Assembly: GCA_024742765.1 (NCBI GenBank)
Contig: JANSXT010000018.1
Coordinates: forward strand, 1-64,000
Direction: 5' to 3'
DNA length: 64,000 nucleotides
DNA from: Phyllobacteriaceae bacterium
GTDB lineage: Bacteria; Pseudomonadota; Alphaproteobacteria; Rhizobiales; Rhizobiaceae
The notes beneath the pieces are model-generated. The model made no database searches. It worked only from the letters and a program-made list of their open reading frames with translations, and was not told where the DNA came from. Shown one piece after another: positions 1 to 8,323 of the stretch (its first letter is position 1; each line of letters begins with the position of its first letter). Position numbers and translations under genes: made by a program.

Positions 1-72
1 CGCCGCACGCGCAAGCTGGCCCGCAAGCGCGCCCAGCGCGAAGGCCTTCTGGGCGGCCGCAAGGGCCGCTGA
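1..72 (+). CDS. rpsU: 30S ribosomal protein S21 (C-terminal end, cut by window start)
   Basis: The first 23 codons plus TGA read RRTRKLARKRAQREGLL followed by a short Gly/Arg/Lys tail. This basic stretch is the usual C-terminus of the alphaproteobacterial S21 protein, a small-subunit ribosomal protein involved in translation initiation. Only the tail is inside the window, so the call rests on this motif. A Rho-independent terminator follows 57 bases after the stop, consistent with a monocistronic end. Confidence 0.8.
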   Translation, partial: RRTRKLARKRAQREGLLGGRKGR

Positions 73-128
73 GGCCGACGCGGCGCTGGCCGCGTTCGCC
101 GCGATATTGTCCAGATTGAGATGCAAGC

Positions 129-161
129 ATGGCGTGACCTGACAATGGCCACGCCATTTTT
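129..161 (+). terminator. Rho-independent terminator after rpsU
   Basis: ATGGCGTG (129-136) pairs perfectly with CACGCCAT (150-157), followed by a run of T to 161. It sits between the S21 stop and the next gene. It therefore argues against starting the downstream lipoprotein at the in-frame ATG at 121. Confidence 0.75.
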
Positions 162-198
162 GTGCGAAGCCATGAGGGGGTCGAGAGGGGAAGTGACG

Positions 199-1050
199 AT
201 GGGCGAAAAGGGTTCAGCCACACGCGGCACGGCCGGAGCGTCGCGTCTGACGCGCTTTGCGCTCGTCTGCGCGGCCGGGCTGGCGCTCGGCGCCTGCCAG
301 ACATCGGCGCTGCAGGGCGAAGCCGTGCGCATCGAGGCCGAACAGGGCAGCGCCCAGAACATCGCCTCGCTCACCGAAGTGATCCGCGCCAATCCGCGTG
401 ACGCGCAGGCGTACAATGTGCGCGGTTCGGCCTTCGGACGCGGCGGCCGCTACCGCGAGGCGCTTGACGATTTCAACCAGGCCATCACCCTCAATCCGCG
501 CTTCTTCGAAGCCTATGCCAACCGCGCGCTGATCCACCGCCTGCTCGGCGACCAGACGAGCGCCGCCAGCGATTACAACGCCGCCCTGCAGGTCAATCCG
601 CGCTACGACAAGGCCTATATCGGCCGCGGCGAACTCTACCGCCGCGCCGGCCGCGCCGACGAAGCCTTCCGCGATTTCGAGCGCGCCATCCAGCTCGACA
701 CCACCGATCCGCGCGCCTATCACCGCCGCGGCCTGATCTATCAGAGCCGCAGCCAGCATGAATTCGCGATCGATGATTTCTCGACCGCCATCTCGCTGCA
801 GCCCGATGCGCCCGAGCCCTACAATGCGCGCGCGATCTCCTACATCGCGCTGAACCAGCTCGACAATGCGTTCGCCGATGCCAACTTCGCCATCGAACTG
901 GACGACCGCAACGCCGAAAGCTGGACCAATCAGGGCCTCGTCTACGAGCAGCGCGGCGAACGTGACCGCGCCAAGCGCTCCTTCCGCCGGGCCCTGCAGC
1001 TCGATCCGGACTTTTCGATCGCCCGCTCGGCGATGAGCCGGGTGAGCTGA
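199..1050 (+). CDS. TPR-repeat lipoprotein
   Basis: Predicted outer-envelope lipoprotein of 283 residues. A basic N-terminus is followed by a hydrophobic stretch and the lipobox LALGAC, with Cys33 as the lipidation site. Residues ~55-283 are about six tetratricopeptide repeats with NPR..AY..RG and ALDDF..A..L.P patterns, a scaffold for protein-protein contacts as in NlpI-like proteins. The start at 199 is chosen because GAGAGGGGA lies just upstream; an in-frame ATG at 121 precedes the rpsU terminator hairpin. It stands alone, with no operon partner. Family placement is firm; the client protein is unknown. Confidence 0.85.
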   Translation: MGEKGSATRGTAGASRLTRFALVCAAGLALGACQTSALQGEAVRIEAEQGSAQNIASLTEVIRANPRDAQAYNVRGSAFGRGGRYREALDDFNQAITLNPRFFEAYANRALIHRLLGDQTSAASDYNAALQVNPRYDKAYIGRGELYRRAGRADEAFRDFERAIQLDTTDPRAYHRRGLIYQSRSQHEFAIDDFSTAISLQPDAPEPYNARAISYIALNQLDNAFADANFAIELDDRNAESWTNQGLVYEQRGERDRAKRSFRRALQLDPDFSIARSAMSRVS

Positions 1051-1109
1051 CGCCGCGGACGCCCGCACGGACAGCACCCGCCGGGCCGGAAATCGGCCCT
1101 TGATCTATT

Positions 1110-1153
1110 CATACCCATCTGGCTATATATCGATTGATAGCCAAACGGGTATG
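1110..1153. promoter_or_regulatory. Large inverted repeat, probable ArsR-family operator
   Basis: A 17-base arm CATACCCATCTGGCTAT (1110-1126) is repeated in inverse orientation at 1137-1153 with 15 of 17 matches and a 10-base spacer. It ends 7 bases before the arsR start codon, so a bound dimer would cover the promoter or ribosome-binding region. Autoregulation is inferred from position; the symmetry is directly visible. Confidence 0.75.
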
Positions 1154-1160
1154 GATTTGC

Positions 1161-1484
1161 ATGTCCGACAGAAATGACATGATGTTCCGCGCGCTCGCCG
1201 ACCCGACACGGCGCGCCATCTTCGAGCGCCTGTGCCGCGAGGGCGACGCCACGGTCGGCGTTCTGACATTGGGCGCCGGCGTGTCGCAGCCCGTCGTCTC
1301 CAAACATCTGCGTGTCCTGGCCGAGGCCGGCCTCATCCACGGCCGCCGGCAGGGTCGCAACACCCATTACCAGGCCCGCCGCGAGGCGCTTGCGCCGCTT
1401 GCCGACTGGACCCGCCGCATGGCCGGCTTCTGGGACGACCGGTTCGACGATCTCGAAAACCTTTTGGACAGGATGGACCAATGA
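1161..1484 (+). CDS. ArsR-family winged-helix transcriptional regulator
   Basis: A 107-residue DNA-binding protein with the family signature FRALADPTRRAIFERL near the N-terminus and the recognition segment SQPVVSKHLRVLAEAGLI (about residues 45-62). It lacks the ELCVCDL metal-binding box and has a single cysteine (Cys25), so it probably does not sense arsenite or other thiophilic metals. It belongs to the subgroup found with SRPBCC (AHSA1) proteins. The start at 1161 gives the normal N-terminus; an upstream ATG at 1134 lies inside the operator dyad. Its stop overlaps the next start (ATGA), indicating translational coupling. It likely represses its own four-gene cassette. Confidence 0.9.
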   Translation: MSDRNDMMFRALADPTRRAIFERLCREGDATVGVLTLGAGVSQPVVSKHLRVLAEAGLIHGRRQGRNTHYQARREALAPLADWTRRMAGFWDDRFDDLENLLDRMDQ

Positions 1485-1891
1485 CGGGCCCCGAAGCCGA
1501 AACCCGCTCGATCGTCATCGAACGCGATCTCGCCCACCCGCCCGAAAAGGTCTGGCGCGCGCTGACCGTGCCGTACCTGATCGAGGAATGGCTGATGAAG
1601 AACGCATTTGCGCCGGTTACAGGACACCGGTTCGAGTTGAGCGCCGAGTGGGGCAAGGTCGAATGCGAGGTGCTGGACGTCGCGCCGCATGAGCGCCTGT
1701 CCTACAGCTGGGGTGACCATGATCTGAAATCCATCGTCACATGGACGCTTGTTCCGACAGAGGCCGGCACGCGCCTGCGCATGGAACAGACCGGCTTCAA
1801 GCCGGACCAGCCGCGCTACTTCCACGGCGCTCGGGCGGGCTGGCCGTCCTTTCTCGACAGGCTGGAAAATGTGCTGGCCCGGGCCGCGTGA
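1481..1891 (+). CDS. SRPBCC / AHSA1-domain protein
   Basis: A 136-residue START-like helix-grip protein. It shows the family pattern IVIERDLAHPPEKVWRALT at the start, IEEWLMKNAF next, and a C-terminal GWPSFLDRLENVL helix. Such proteins bind small hydrophobic ligands or, in eukaryotic Aha1, Hsp90; the bacterial ArsR-linked members have no assigned reaction. It overlaps arsR by four bases and is followed by a small membrane protein and a DUF1801 gene, all on the same strand. The cassette is probably co-transcribed under ArsR control. The domain call is firm, the ligand unknown. Confidence 0.88.
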   Translation: MTGPEAETRSIVIERDLAHPPEKVWRALTVPYLIEEWLMKNAFAPVTGHRFELSAEWGKVECEVLDVAPHERLSYSWGDHDLKSIVTWTLVPTEAGTRLRMEQTGFKPDQPRYFHGARAGWPSFLDRLENVLARAA

Positions 1892-1924
1892 CGGCCCGCC
1901 CTGCCCCGAACGAAGGAACCGACC

Positions 1925-2155
1925 ATGGCCATCAGCAAGACCGTCCGACAACTCCATCGCTGGCTCTCCATCATCTTCACCATGACGGTCGCCGCCAATT
2001 TCGCCGCCATGGCGACGGGCACGCCACCGCCCTGGATCGTCTATGCACCGCTGCCGCCGCTGTTCGTCCTGATGGTCACCGGCCTGTTCATGTTCGCCAC
2101 CCCTTATGTCGCCCGCCGCCGCGCCGGCCGGCCGTCGACCGGGGGCCGGGCATGA
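1925..2155 (+). CDS. Small two-helix membrane protein
   Basis: A 76-residue protein with two hydrophobic helices, about residues 12-31 (WLSIIFTMTVAANFAAMA) and 38-60 (IVYAPLPPLFVLMVTGLFMFA), and an Arg-rich C-terminal tail that should face the cytoplasm. AAGGAACCGACC precedes the ATG. Its TGA overlaps the next gene's ATG. No family was recognised with confidence. Its fixed position inside the arsR-SRPBCC-DUF1801 cassette suggests a linked function at the inner membrane. Confidence 0.75.
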   Translation: MAISKTVRQLHRWLSIIFTMTVAANFAAMATGTPPPWIVYAPLPPLFVLMVTGLFMFATPYVARRRAGRPSTGGRA

Positions 2156-2559
2156 CGCAAAAGCCGAGATTGCTGACCGGCGGCAACCCGCAGATCGCCA
2201 AGGATTATGGCGACGCACCGGTCAAGGCCTACATCGCCGCCATGCCCGGCTGGAAAAGCGATGTGGGCCGCCGGATCGACGCGCTGATCGAGAAGGCGGT
2301 GCCCGACGTCCAAAAGGCGGTCAAATGGAACCAGCCCATGTATGGTTTCGGCGGCAATGTCTGGTTTGTCTCGTTCCGCTGCTTCACCAAATACGTCAAG
2401 GTGACCTTCTTCGATGGCGCGGACCTCGACCCCCTGCCGCCGGTCGACTCAAAGCACGACAAAGTGCGCTATTTTCACATTTATGAGGGCGACGGTTTTG
2501 AGGATGCGCTGACCGGCTGGATCGAACAGGCAAGCCGCCTGCCCGGCGAAAAACTCTGA
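2152..2559 (+). CDS. DUF1801 (YdhG-like) protein
   Basis: A 135-residue protein with the DUF1801 pattern: an N-terminal YI..MPGWKSDVGRRIDALI helix, then AVKWNQPMYGFGGNVWFVSFRCFTKYVKVTFF, and the late RYFHIYEGD motif. The family is common near ArsR and SRPBCC genes but no biochemical role is established. The ATG overlaps the preceding stop (ATGA), making it the last member of the coupled cassette. A longer frame open from 1741 is rejected because its upstream part overlaps the SRPBCC gene. Confidence 0.85.
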   Translation: MTQKPRLLTGGNPQIAKDYGDAPVKAYIAAMPGWKSDVGRRIDALIEKAVPDVQKAVKWNQPMYGFGGNVWFVSFRCFTKYVKVTFFDGADLDPLPPVDSKHDKVRYFHIYEGDGFEDALTGWIEQASRLPGEKL

Positions 2560-2587
2560 CGGGTTTCGGCAGGCGTCGCCGCTAGGG

Positions 2588-3484
2588 CTATGAAAGACCG
2601 GCCAACGCATCCGCCATCGCGTCGATGAAAAGACGCAGCCGGCGGGTCTGCCGCCGCGCCGGCGCGAAAGCGGCGTTGATGGTCAGCGGCGGCGCGCGCC
2701 AGCCCGGCAGCGGTTCGATCAGAGTGCCCGCGTCAAGTTCCCCGGCCACCAGCCAGCGCGGCAGGATAGCGTAGCCGCCGCCGGCCATGGCGACGCGTTT
2801 GGCGGCCGCGATATTGTTGCTGGCGAATGTCACGCGCGCATCGATCTCCACCGTTTCTCCGGCCGGTCCGGTCAGCGGCAATCGCCCGCCTTCGAACGGA
2901 TGCAGCGCCGCGCAGGGCAAAGCCGCCAGCGCGTCCGGATCGCCGTCGACATTGCCTGCCAGTCCGGGTGCGGCAGCGATGATGCGCGTCACTTCGGCCA
3001 GCGGCTGGACGATCAGCGTGTCGTCCGGCACCGTGCCGACCCGAAGCCAAAGATCGCAGCCAACCTCCGAAAACCGGATCGGCGCATCCTCCAAAATCCA
3101 GTCGATAACGATGTCGGGGTGCGCGGTCTGGAATGCGATGGCGCAATCGAGCGCGACGGTCTGGCCCAGCGCCACCGGCGCGACGATCTTCAGCGGCCCG
3201 GCCACCATGTCGGCGTCGCCGGCAAAACCCTCGGCGAACCCCTCCCACTCGGCCAGCAGCAACCGCGCATCGGTAAGACATTGCTCGCCGGCCTTGGTCA
3301 GGCTCAGATGATGCGTCGAGCGGATGATCAGTTGCGTGCCCAGCCGCTCTTCGAGGTCGGCCAGTTGCCGGCTGGCTGAAGCCTGCGACAGGCCGAGATC
3401 GCGTGCGGCGGCGCTGATCGATCCCCGCTCGGCGATCCGCACGAAGGTTTCAAGCAGCGTCAGGCGATCGAGTGATCTTGTCAT
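2588..3484 (-). CDS. LysR-family transcriptional regulator
   Basis: A 298-residue LTTR. The N-terminal winged helix (about 5-64) reads LTLLETFVRIAERGSISAAARDLGLSQASAS and SRQLADLEERLGTQLI; the co-inducer domain covers ~90-295. The start at 3484 leaves the normal short leader before the helix-turn-helix; an ATG 60 codons upstream would add a non-homologous hydrophobic stretch. It diverges from an aldo/keto reductase gene, the classical arrangement for an LTTR and its target, and a short palindrome overlaps its start codon. The effector is unknown. Confidence 0.9.
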   Translation of the reverse strand: MTRSLDRLTLLETFVRIAERGSISAAARDLGLSQASASRQLADLEERLGTQLIIRSTHHLSLTKAGEQCLTDARLLLAEWEGFAEGFAGDADMVAGPLKIVAPVALGQTVALDCAIAFQTAHPDIVIDWILEDAPIRFSEVGCDLWLRVGTVPDDTLIVQPLAEVTRIIAAAPGLAGNVDGDPDALAALPCAALHPFEGGRLPLTGPAGETVEIDARVTFASNNIAAAKRVAMAGGGYAILPRWLVAGELDAGTLIEPLPGWRAPPLTINAAFAPARRQTRRLRLFIDAMADALAGLS

Positions 3485-3497
3485 ACGTAAAACGTAT
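3483..3497. promoter_or_regulatory. Palindrome ATACGT-AAA-ACGTAT at the LysR start
   Basis: Perfect 6-base arms with a 3-base spacer overlap the LysR start codon. The element contains an AT-N-rich interrupted dyad compatible with LTTR recognition sites, in the divergent region between the regulator and the reductase. A role in autoregulation is inferred. Confidence 0.5.
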
Positions 3498-3590
3498 AAC
3501 AATTGCTCGATGCACTCGTCTACCAAGAAGGGGCACGGATCGATAGCTTTCCAGACACCGGCGGAATTGGCCGCCACAATGGAGAGCAAG

Positions 3591-4367
3591 ATGACACAGG
3601 CAATCAACAGGACCTTTCGCATCGGCGGCGACATCGAGGTCAACAGGCTCGGGTACGGCGCCATGCGCCTGACCGGTCAGCCGGGCAATTTCGGCCCCTA
3701 TGAGGATTGGGACGGCGGCGTTGCGCTGCTCCGCGAAGCGGCCGATGCGGGCGTCAACCTCTTCGACAGCGCCCGAGCCTACGGCCCGCTGACGGCCGAC
3801 CGGATCGTCGGCGAGGCGTTGGCCGAACATGATGTGGTGCTGGCCACCAAGGGCGGCGTCGACAAGTCGGCACCGGGCCATATCACCGTCGACGGATCGC
3901 GCGACACGCTGCTCCGGCAAATCGACGAGGCGCTGGTCAATCTGCGGCGCGACAGGATCGACCTGTTCCAGCTCCACCGCGTCGATCCCGAAACGCCGAT
4001 CGAAACCTCGGTCGCTGCGCTGGAAGAAGCACGTGCCGATGGCCGCATCGCCCATATCGGCCTGTCAAACGTGTCGCGGGACGAACTGGACCGGGCGCTC
4101 GGCATCGCGCCGATCGCCAGCGTGCAGAACCGGTTCAACATGGACGAGACCGGCGATGACGGCCTGGTCGATTACACGGCGCAAAAGGGCATTGCCTTCA
4201 TCCCCTATGGCCCGCTCGGCGCCAACCCGATGCAGCGGGGCGCAAGGCTGGCGCCGCGCGAGGCGCTGGCCTGGCTGCTCAGACGGTCGCCCAACATCAT
4301 CGCCATTCCCGGCACGACGTCGGTCGGCCATATGCGCGAGAACATGACGGCCTGGGACCTTGTGTGA
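3591..4367 (+). CDS. Aldo/keto reductase
   Basis: A 258-residue NAD(P)H-dependent reductase of the TIM-barrel AKR family. Visible motifs are NRLGYGAMRLTG near the N-terminus, the catalytic Asp/Tyr segment AGVNLFDSARAYG, the active-site Lys in VVLATKGG, and RIDLFQLHRVD with the active-site His. The cofactor end is IIAIPGTTSVGHMREN. It is shorter than the usual 310-330 residues, though all catalytic elements are present. GGAGAG lies 5 bases before the chosen ATG at 3591 (alternative 3579). It is divergent from the LysR gene, which is its probable regulator. Confidence 0.88.
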   Translation: MTQAINRTFRIGGDIEVNRLGYGAMRLTGQPGNFGPYEDWDGGVALLREAADAGVNLFDSARAYGPLTADRIVGEALAEHDVVLATKGGVDKSAPGHITVDGSRDTLLRQIDEALVNLRRDRIDLFQLHRVDPETPIETSVAALEEARADGRIAHIGLSNVSRDELDRALGIAPIASVQNRFNMDETGDDGLVDYTAQKGIAFIPYGPLGANPMQRGARLAPREALAWLLRRSPNIIAIPGTTSVGHMRENMTAWDLV

Positions 4368-4429
4368 GCGGCACGCCGCCAGAAAACTGCAGTCGATCCA
4401 ACCGCGATGTTGTCCTATGGTCGGCGATC

Positions 4430-6358
4430 ATGCAGTTCCATCTAAACGGCTTCCGGGCCGGCGACCCGGACGTCTTCGAGGCCAGCGAACCCGGACGGGA
4501 CCGTTCGGCGGACAGCCTGCCTGACACGGTCGACGTGCTGATCGTCGGCAGCGGGCCGGCCGGCCTCACCCTTGCGGCGCAGCTTGCCGCCTTTCCGCAG
4601 ATCACGGTCAGGCTGATCGAGCGGAAAGGCGGCCGCATGCTTTTGGGCCAGGCCGATGGCATCGCATGCCGGACCATGGAGATGTTTCACGCCTTCGGCT
4701 TCAGCGAAAAGGTGATGCGGGAAGCCTATTGGGTCAACGAGACGGTTTTCTGGAAACCCGATGCCGACAGGCCCGAACACATCGCCCGCTCAAGCCGCAT
4801 CCAGGATGTCGAGGACGGACTGTCGGAGTTCCCCCATGTGATCCTGAACCAGGCACGCGTGCACGATTTTTTCCTCGACATCATGCGCAACGCACCAGGT
4901 CGGCTCGAGCCCGACTATGGCCGCCGCCTCGTCGATCTTGCCGTTGATGAAGGGGACGAGAGCCATCCGGTCACGGCCATTATCGGCTGGGACGATCCGG
5001 ACCGCGAAGGCGGCAGCGAAACCATCCGCGCACGCTATGTCGTCGGCTGCGATGGCGCCCGCAGCACCGTGCGCCGCAGCCTCGGCAAGCCGCTGCACGG
5101 CGACTCGGCCAATCAGGCTTGGGGCGTGATGGACATTCTCGCCGTCACCGACTTTCCCGACGTGCGCTTCAAGTCGGTCATCCACTCGGCGCATGAAGGC
5201 AACATGCTGATCATCCCGCGCGAGGGCGGTTATCTGGTCCGCTTCTACATCGAACTGGACAAGTTGGCCGCCGGCGAACGCGTTGCCAGCCGCAACATCA
5301 CCACCAATCACCTGATCGCCGCCGCAAACCGCATCATGCAGCCCTATTCGGTGGAGGTGAAGGAGGTCGCCTGGTGGTCGGTCTACGAGATCGGCCAGCG
5401 ATTGTGCGACAGGTTCGACGATGTGCCGGCCGATGTGAACCCCGACCGTACGCCACGGGTGTTCATCACCGGCGATGCCTGCCACACCCACAGCCCGAAG
5501 GCCGGACAGGGCATGAACGTTTCGGTCAATGACAGTTTCAATCTGGGCTGGAAGCTGGCAGCGGTGCTGCGCGGCCAGGCCTCCGATGAGATTTTGCACA
5601 CCTATTCCGACGAGCGACAGGCCGTCGCAAGCGAGCTGATCGATTTCGACCGCGCGTTTGCCAAGATGTTCAGCGCCCCGCCAAAGACCTCCGACGATGA
5701 TGAAGACGGCGTCGATCCGGCCGCGTTCCAGGATTATTTCCAGCGCTTTGGCCGTTTCACCGCCGGCACGGCGACCCATTACGGCCCATCGCTGATCACC
5801 GGCCCCGCCGACCATCAGCATCTCGCCGAGGGGTTGGTGATCGGCATGCGCTTTCATTCCGCGCCGGTGATCCGGCTGGCCGACGCCAAACCGGTTCATC
5901 TCGGCCACACGGTCCTGGCGGACGGCCGCTGGCGTCTGTTCGCCTTCGCTGGCGCCGAAGACATCACGGGGCCCGCGTGCCGCATCCGCGCATTGTGCAA
6001 CTTCCTGGCCGATGATCCCCGTTCACCGGTGCGCCGGTTCACTGAGGATGACGTCGACATCGATGCGGTGATCGATGTAAGGGCCGTCTTCCAGTCATAT
6101 CACCGCGATCTGGCGATCGGGACCATGCCGCCTTTCCTGTTGCCCAAAAAGGGGCGCTACGGCCTGCACGATTACGAGAAGATATTCTGCGCCGACCGCA
6201 AAAGCGGCGAAGACATTTTCGAGATGCGCGGCATCGACCGGCAACAAGGGTGCATGGTCGTCGTGCGGCCCGACCAGTACATCGCCCATGTCCTGCCGCT
6301 CGAAGGATTCGATGCGCTGGCCGAATTCTTCGCCCGCTTCATGCGCTCAGCCCGCTGA
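4430..6358 (+). CDS. FAD-dependent aromatic hydroxylase, 3-hydroxybenzoate 4-monooxygenase/phenol 2-monooxygenase-like
   Basis: A 642-residue group A flavoprotein monooxygenase, expected to hydroxylate a phenolic ring with NADPH and O2. FAD-binding motif VGSGPAGLTLAAQL is at residues ~39-52. The second FAD motif FITGDACHTHSPKAGQGMN is near 345-363, preceded by CDGARSTVRRSLG. Residues ~450-640 form the C-terminal thioredoxin-like domain found in phenol hydroxylase and MobA. The N-terminus MQFHLNGFRAGDPD is characteristic of the MobA-like branch, which supports the start at 4430 over 4364. It follows the aldo/keto reductase by 62 bases. No ring-cleavage genes are nearby, so the substrate is uncertain. 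Confidence 0.85.
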   Translation: MQFHLNGFRAGDPDVFEASEPGRDRSADSLPDTVDVLIVGSGPAGLTLAAQLAAFPQITVRLIERKGGRMLLGQADGIACRTMEMFHAFGFSEKVMREAYWVNETVFWKPDADRPEHIARSSRIQDVEDGLSEFPHVILNQARVHDFFLDIMRNAPGRLEPDYGRRLVDLAVDEGDESHPVTAIIGWDDPDREGGSETIRARYVVGCDGARSTVRRSLGKPLHGDSANQAWGVMDILAVTDFPDVRFKSVIHSAHEGNMLIIPREGGYLVRFYIELDKLAAGERVASRNITTNHLIAAANRIMQPYSVEVKEVAWWSVYEIGQRLCDRFDDVPADVNPDRTPRVFITGDACHTHSPKAGQGMNVSVNDSFNLGWKLAAVLRGQASDEILHTYSDERQAVASELIDFDRAFAKMFSAPPKTSDDDEDGVDPAAFQDYFQRFGRFTAGTATHYGPSLITGPADHQHLAEGLVIGMRFHSAPVIRLADAKPVHLGHTVLADGRWRLFAFAGAEDITGPACRIRALCNFLADDPRSPVRRFTEDDVDIDAVIDVRAVFQSYHRDLAIGTMPPFLLPKKGRYGLHDYEKIFCADRKSGEDIFEMRGIDRQQGCMVVVRPDQYIAHVLPLEGFDALAEFFARFMRSAR

Positions 6359-6403
6359 ACACCAGAGCAATCCGGCATGCTGGCAGGCTCGTCGCCCGCC
6401 GGA

Positions 6404-8209
6404 TCAGCTCTGCTGTTCGGCGTCTCCGACCCCCGGTATCGGTGCATCCAGCGCAACGCCCTCACGCAACAGATCGATATGCGGCTGCGACGAGGCCGGC
6501 CCGCCATGCGGCAGGTTGGTGGCCAGCACCCGGCTGCGGATCGTGTCCGACCAATAGTCCAGATGGGTGAAGATGCGGCCGACAAAGCCGAACGGCCGGC
6601 GCGACAGCGCCACATGGTGGTCGGCGATGCCGGCACCGAACAGGTCGGTCAGCGAACCCGAGACGATGTCGCCGAAAAACACCAGCCAGTGCCGGTCGTG
6701 AATGTTGGTCCAGCGCACGGCCGAAAAGAGCGCGGTATGGCGCGCCACAGGCGCATCGTCATCCTGCTTTGGCGCATAAAGGATCGATTGATCGACCGGG
6801 TCCGGCAGCGGCGGGCAGACCGGCACCAGCCCGTCCTGCTTGAGTTGCTCGAACTCGGAGCGGTCACGCGCCAGAAGAAACTCGCCATGGGTCAGGGGGC
6901 TGCCGAGCGTCACGAAATCGGTGACCAGCCAGCCGCCTTTGGGCTGCCCGAGCGCCTTGGAAACACGCCGTTGCAGGGTGCGGAACGTGCCGATGTCGAA
7001 CGTCGCCAGCGCCTTGCCGTCCGGCGCGTGTGCATCGACATAATCGCTCATCGCCATCAGCGCCGCGCGCCCGTCATCGTCGATCACCCCGCCGGCGACC
7101 GGACCGCGCTCGGCCCAGAAATGACGCAGCAGATCATAGGCGATCACCGAACCCAGCGAGTGGGCAACGATAACGATCCGCTTGTAATCGCCCCGCGCCG
7201 CCGCATCGAGATCATATTTCGGTTCCGGCGTCTTGCCCTTGTCTTCCGGGGCCGAGGGCGGGTCGCCCTCATCGTCTTCGGGCACCTTGCCATGCAGGGT
7301 GCGCAACAGGTCAAGGCCGCGCTCCATCACCGCCGCGCGCTTGGCCACCGTCGACGGCTCGGCCCGCACATAGCGCGCCACATCGCCGAAATAGGGCACC
7401 AGAAAGCCCTGAATGAACCAGCCGATCACCGCCGTCGCGGCAAAGGATAGGAAGCTTGCGCTGGCGACGATCTCGACCGGCAGGTACCACAGCACGATGG
7501 CGGCGATGACAAAAGGCAGCGCCAGCGCGAACAGATAATCAAGGGTTGTCACCGGCACATCGCCGGACCGTTTGGCCAGACGGCGCGCGTAGAAAAGCGC
7601 CACCAGACCGGCCAGCCCCAGCACAAGCCATGGCCAATAGGGATCGAACACCGCCGGCACGATGCGGCCGGCCGTCTCCTCGGCAAACAGCGACACCACA
7701 CCATTGATCGCAAACATGATGCCGGCGATCGTCGCCACCCACAAAAGCGCCCAGGCGAACATCACATCAACCGGCACCTGGTGCGGCCAGCGCCACAAAA
7801 GGCCTTTGACCCATGCCACCAGATGCTCCCGGGTCGTGCCCTCCATGATGTCGGCCCAGTAAAGCTCGTAGAAATCGGTGCGCATGCCATTGTCGGCGAC
7901 CGGCGTGGTGACCCGCGCCAGTTCCTTGGAGCCGGTGCGCGTATCGGGCACCAGCCAGCTCTTGTTGACCGGATCGGGCGGGCCGATTTCTCCGGGCTGC
8001 GGATCGCTGATGCGCCGCGACCGCCCCGGCTCGCGCCGTTCGATGCCATCGGTCAGCCCCAGATCGGTTTCCCAAAGCACCCGCACGATCGACCGCAGCG
8101 TTTGCATCGGTCGCTGCTGGCCCATGCCGTGAATGACGATCACCGCCTGCTTGGGCGGGCTCTTCGCCGCTGGCGGCTCCTGTTCATCCCGGCTTGCTGC
8201 CTTCGCCAT
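6404..8209 (-). CDS. Membrane-anchored alpha/beta hydrolase of unknown substrate
   Basis: A 601-residue protein. The N-terminal strand AVIVIHGMGQQRPM (about 22-35) is the oxyanion-hole HG motif of an alpha/beta hydrolase. Residues ~135-265 hold four or five hydrophobic helices, inserted between that strand and the nucleophile elbow VAHSLGSVIAYDLL at ~348-361. An acidic, Lys/Pro-rich linker precedes the elbow. GGGAGA lies before the ATG. It is convergent with the monooxygenase. A helical membrane insert inside the hydrolase fold is unusual; lipid or ester hydrolysis at the inner membrane is a reasonable guess only. Confidence 0.75.
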   Translation of the reverse strand: MAKAASRDEQEPPAAKSPPKQAVIVIHGMGQQRPMQTLRSIVRVLWETDLGLTDGIERREPGRSRRISDPQPGEIGPPDPVNKSWLVPDTRTGSKELARVTTPVADNGMRTDFYELYWADIMEGTTREHLVAWVKGLLWRWPHQVPVDVMFAWALLWVATIAGIMFAINGVVSLFAEETAGRIVPAVFDPYWPWLVLGLAGLVALFYARRLAKRSGDVPVTTLDYLFALALPFVIAAIVLWYLPVEIVASASFLSFAATAVIGWFIQGFLVPYFGDVARYVRAEPSTVAKRAAVMERGLDLLRTLHGKVPEDDEGDPPSAPEDKGKTPEPKYDLDAAARGDYKRIVIVAHSLGSVIAYDLLRHFWAERGPVAGGVIDDDGRAALMAMSDYVDAHAPDGKALATFDIGTFRTLQRRVSKALGQPKGGWLVTDFVTLGSPLTHGEFLLARDRSEFEQLKQDGLVPVCPPLPDPVDQSILYAPKQDDDAPVARHTALFSAVRWTNIHDRHWLVFFGDIVSGSLTDLFGAGIADHHVALSRRPFGFVGRIFTHLDYWSDTIRSRVLATNLPHGGPASSQPHIDLLREGVALDAPIPGVGDAEQQS

Positions 8210-8323
8210 CGCATTCTCCCGATCCGATCGCCACGCACGCTACACGACAACGGCTTCGCCCCAACAGTCAAATCGCGCGGCGGAGCGGCCCGTCGGCGCG
8301 GACATGCCAGGCGCATCCGGCGG

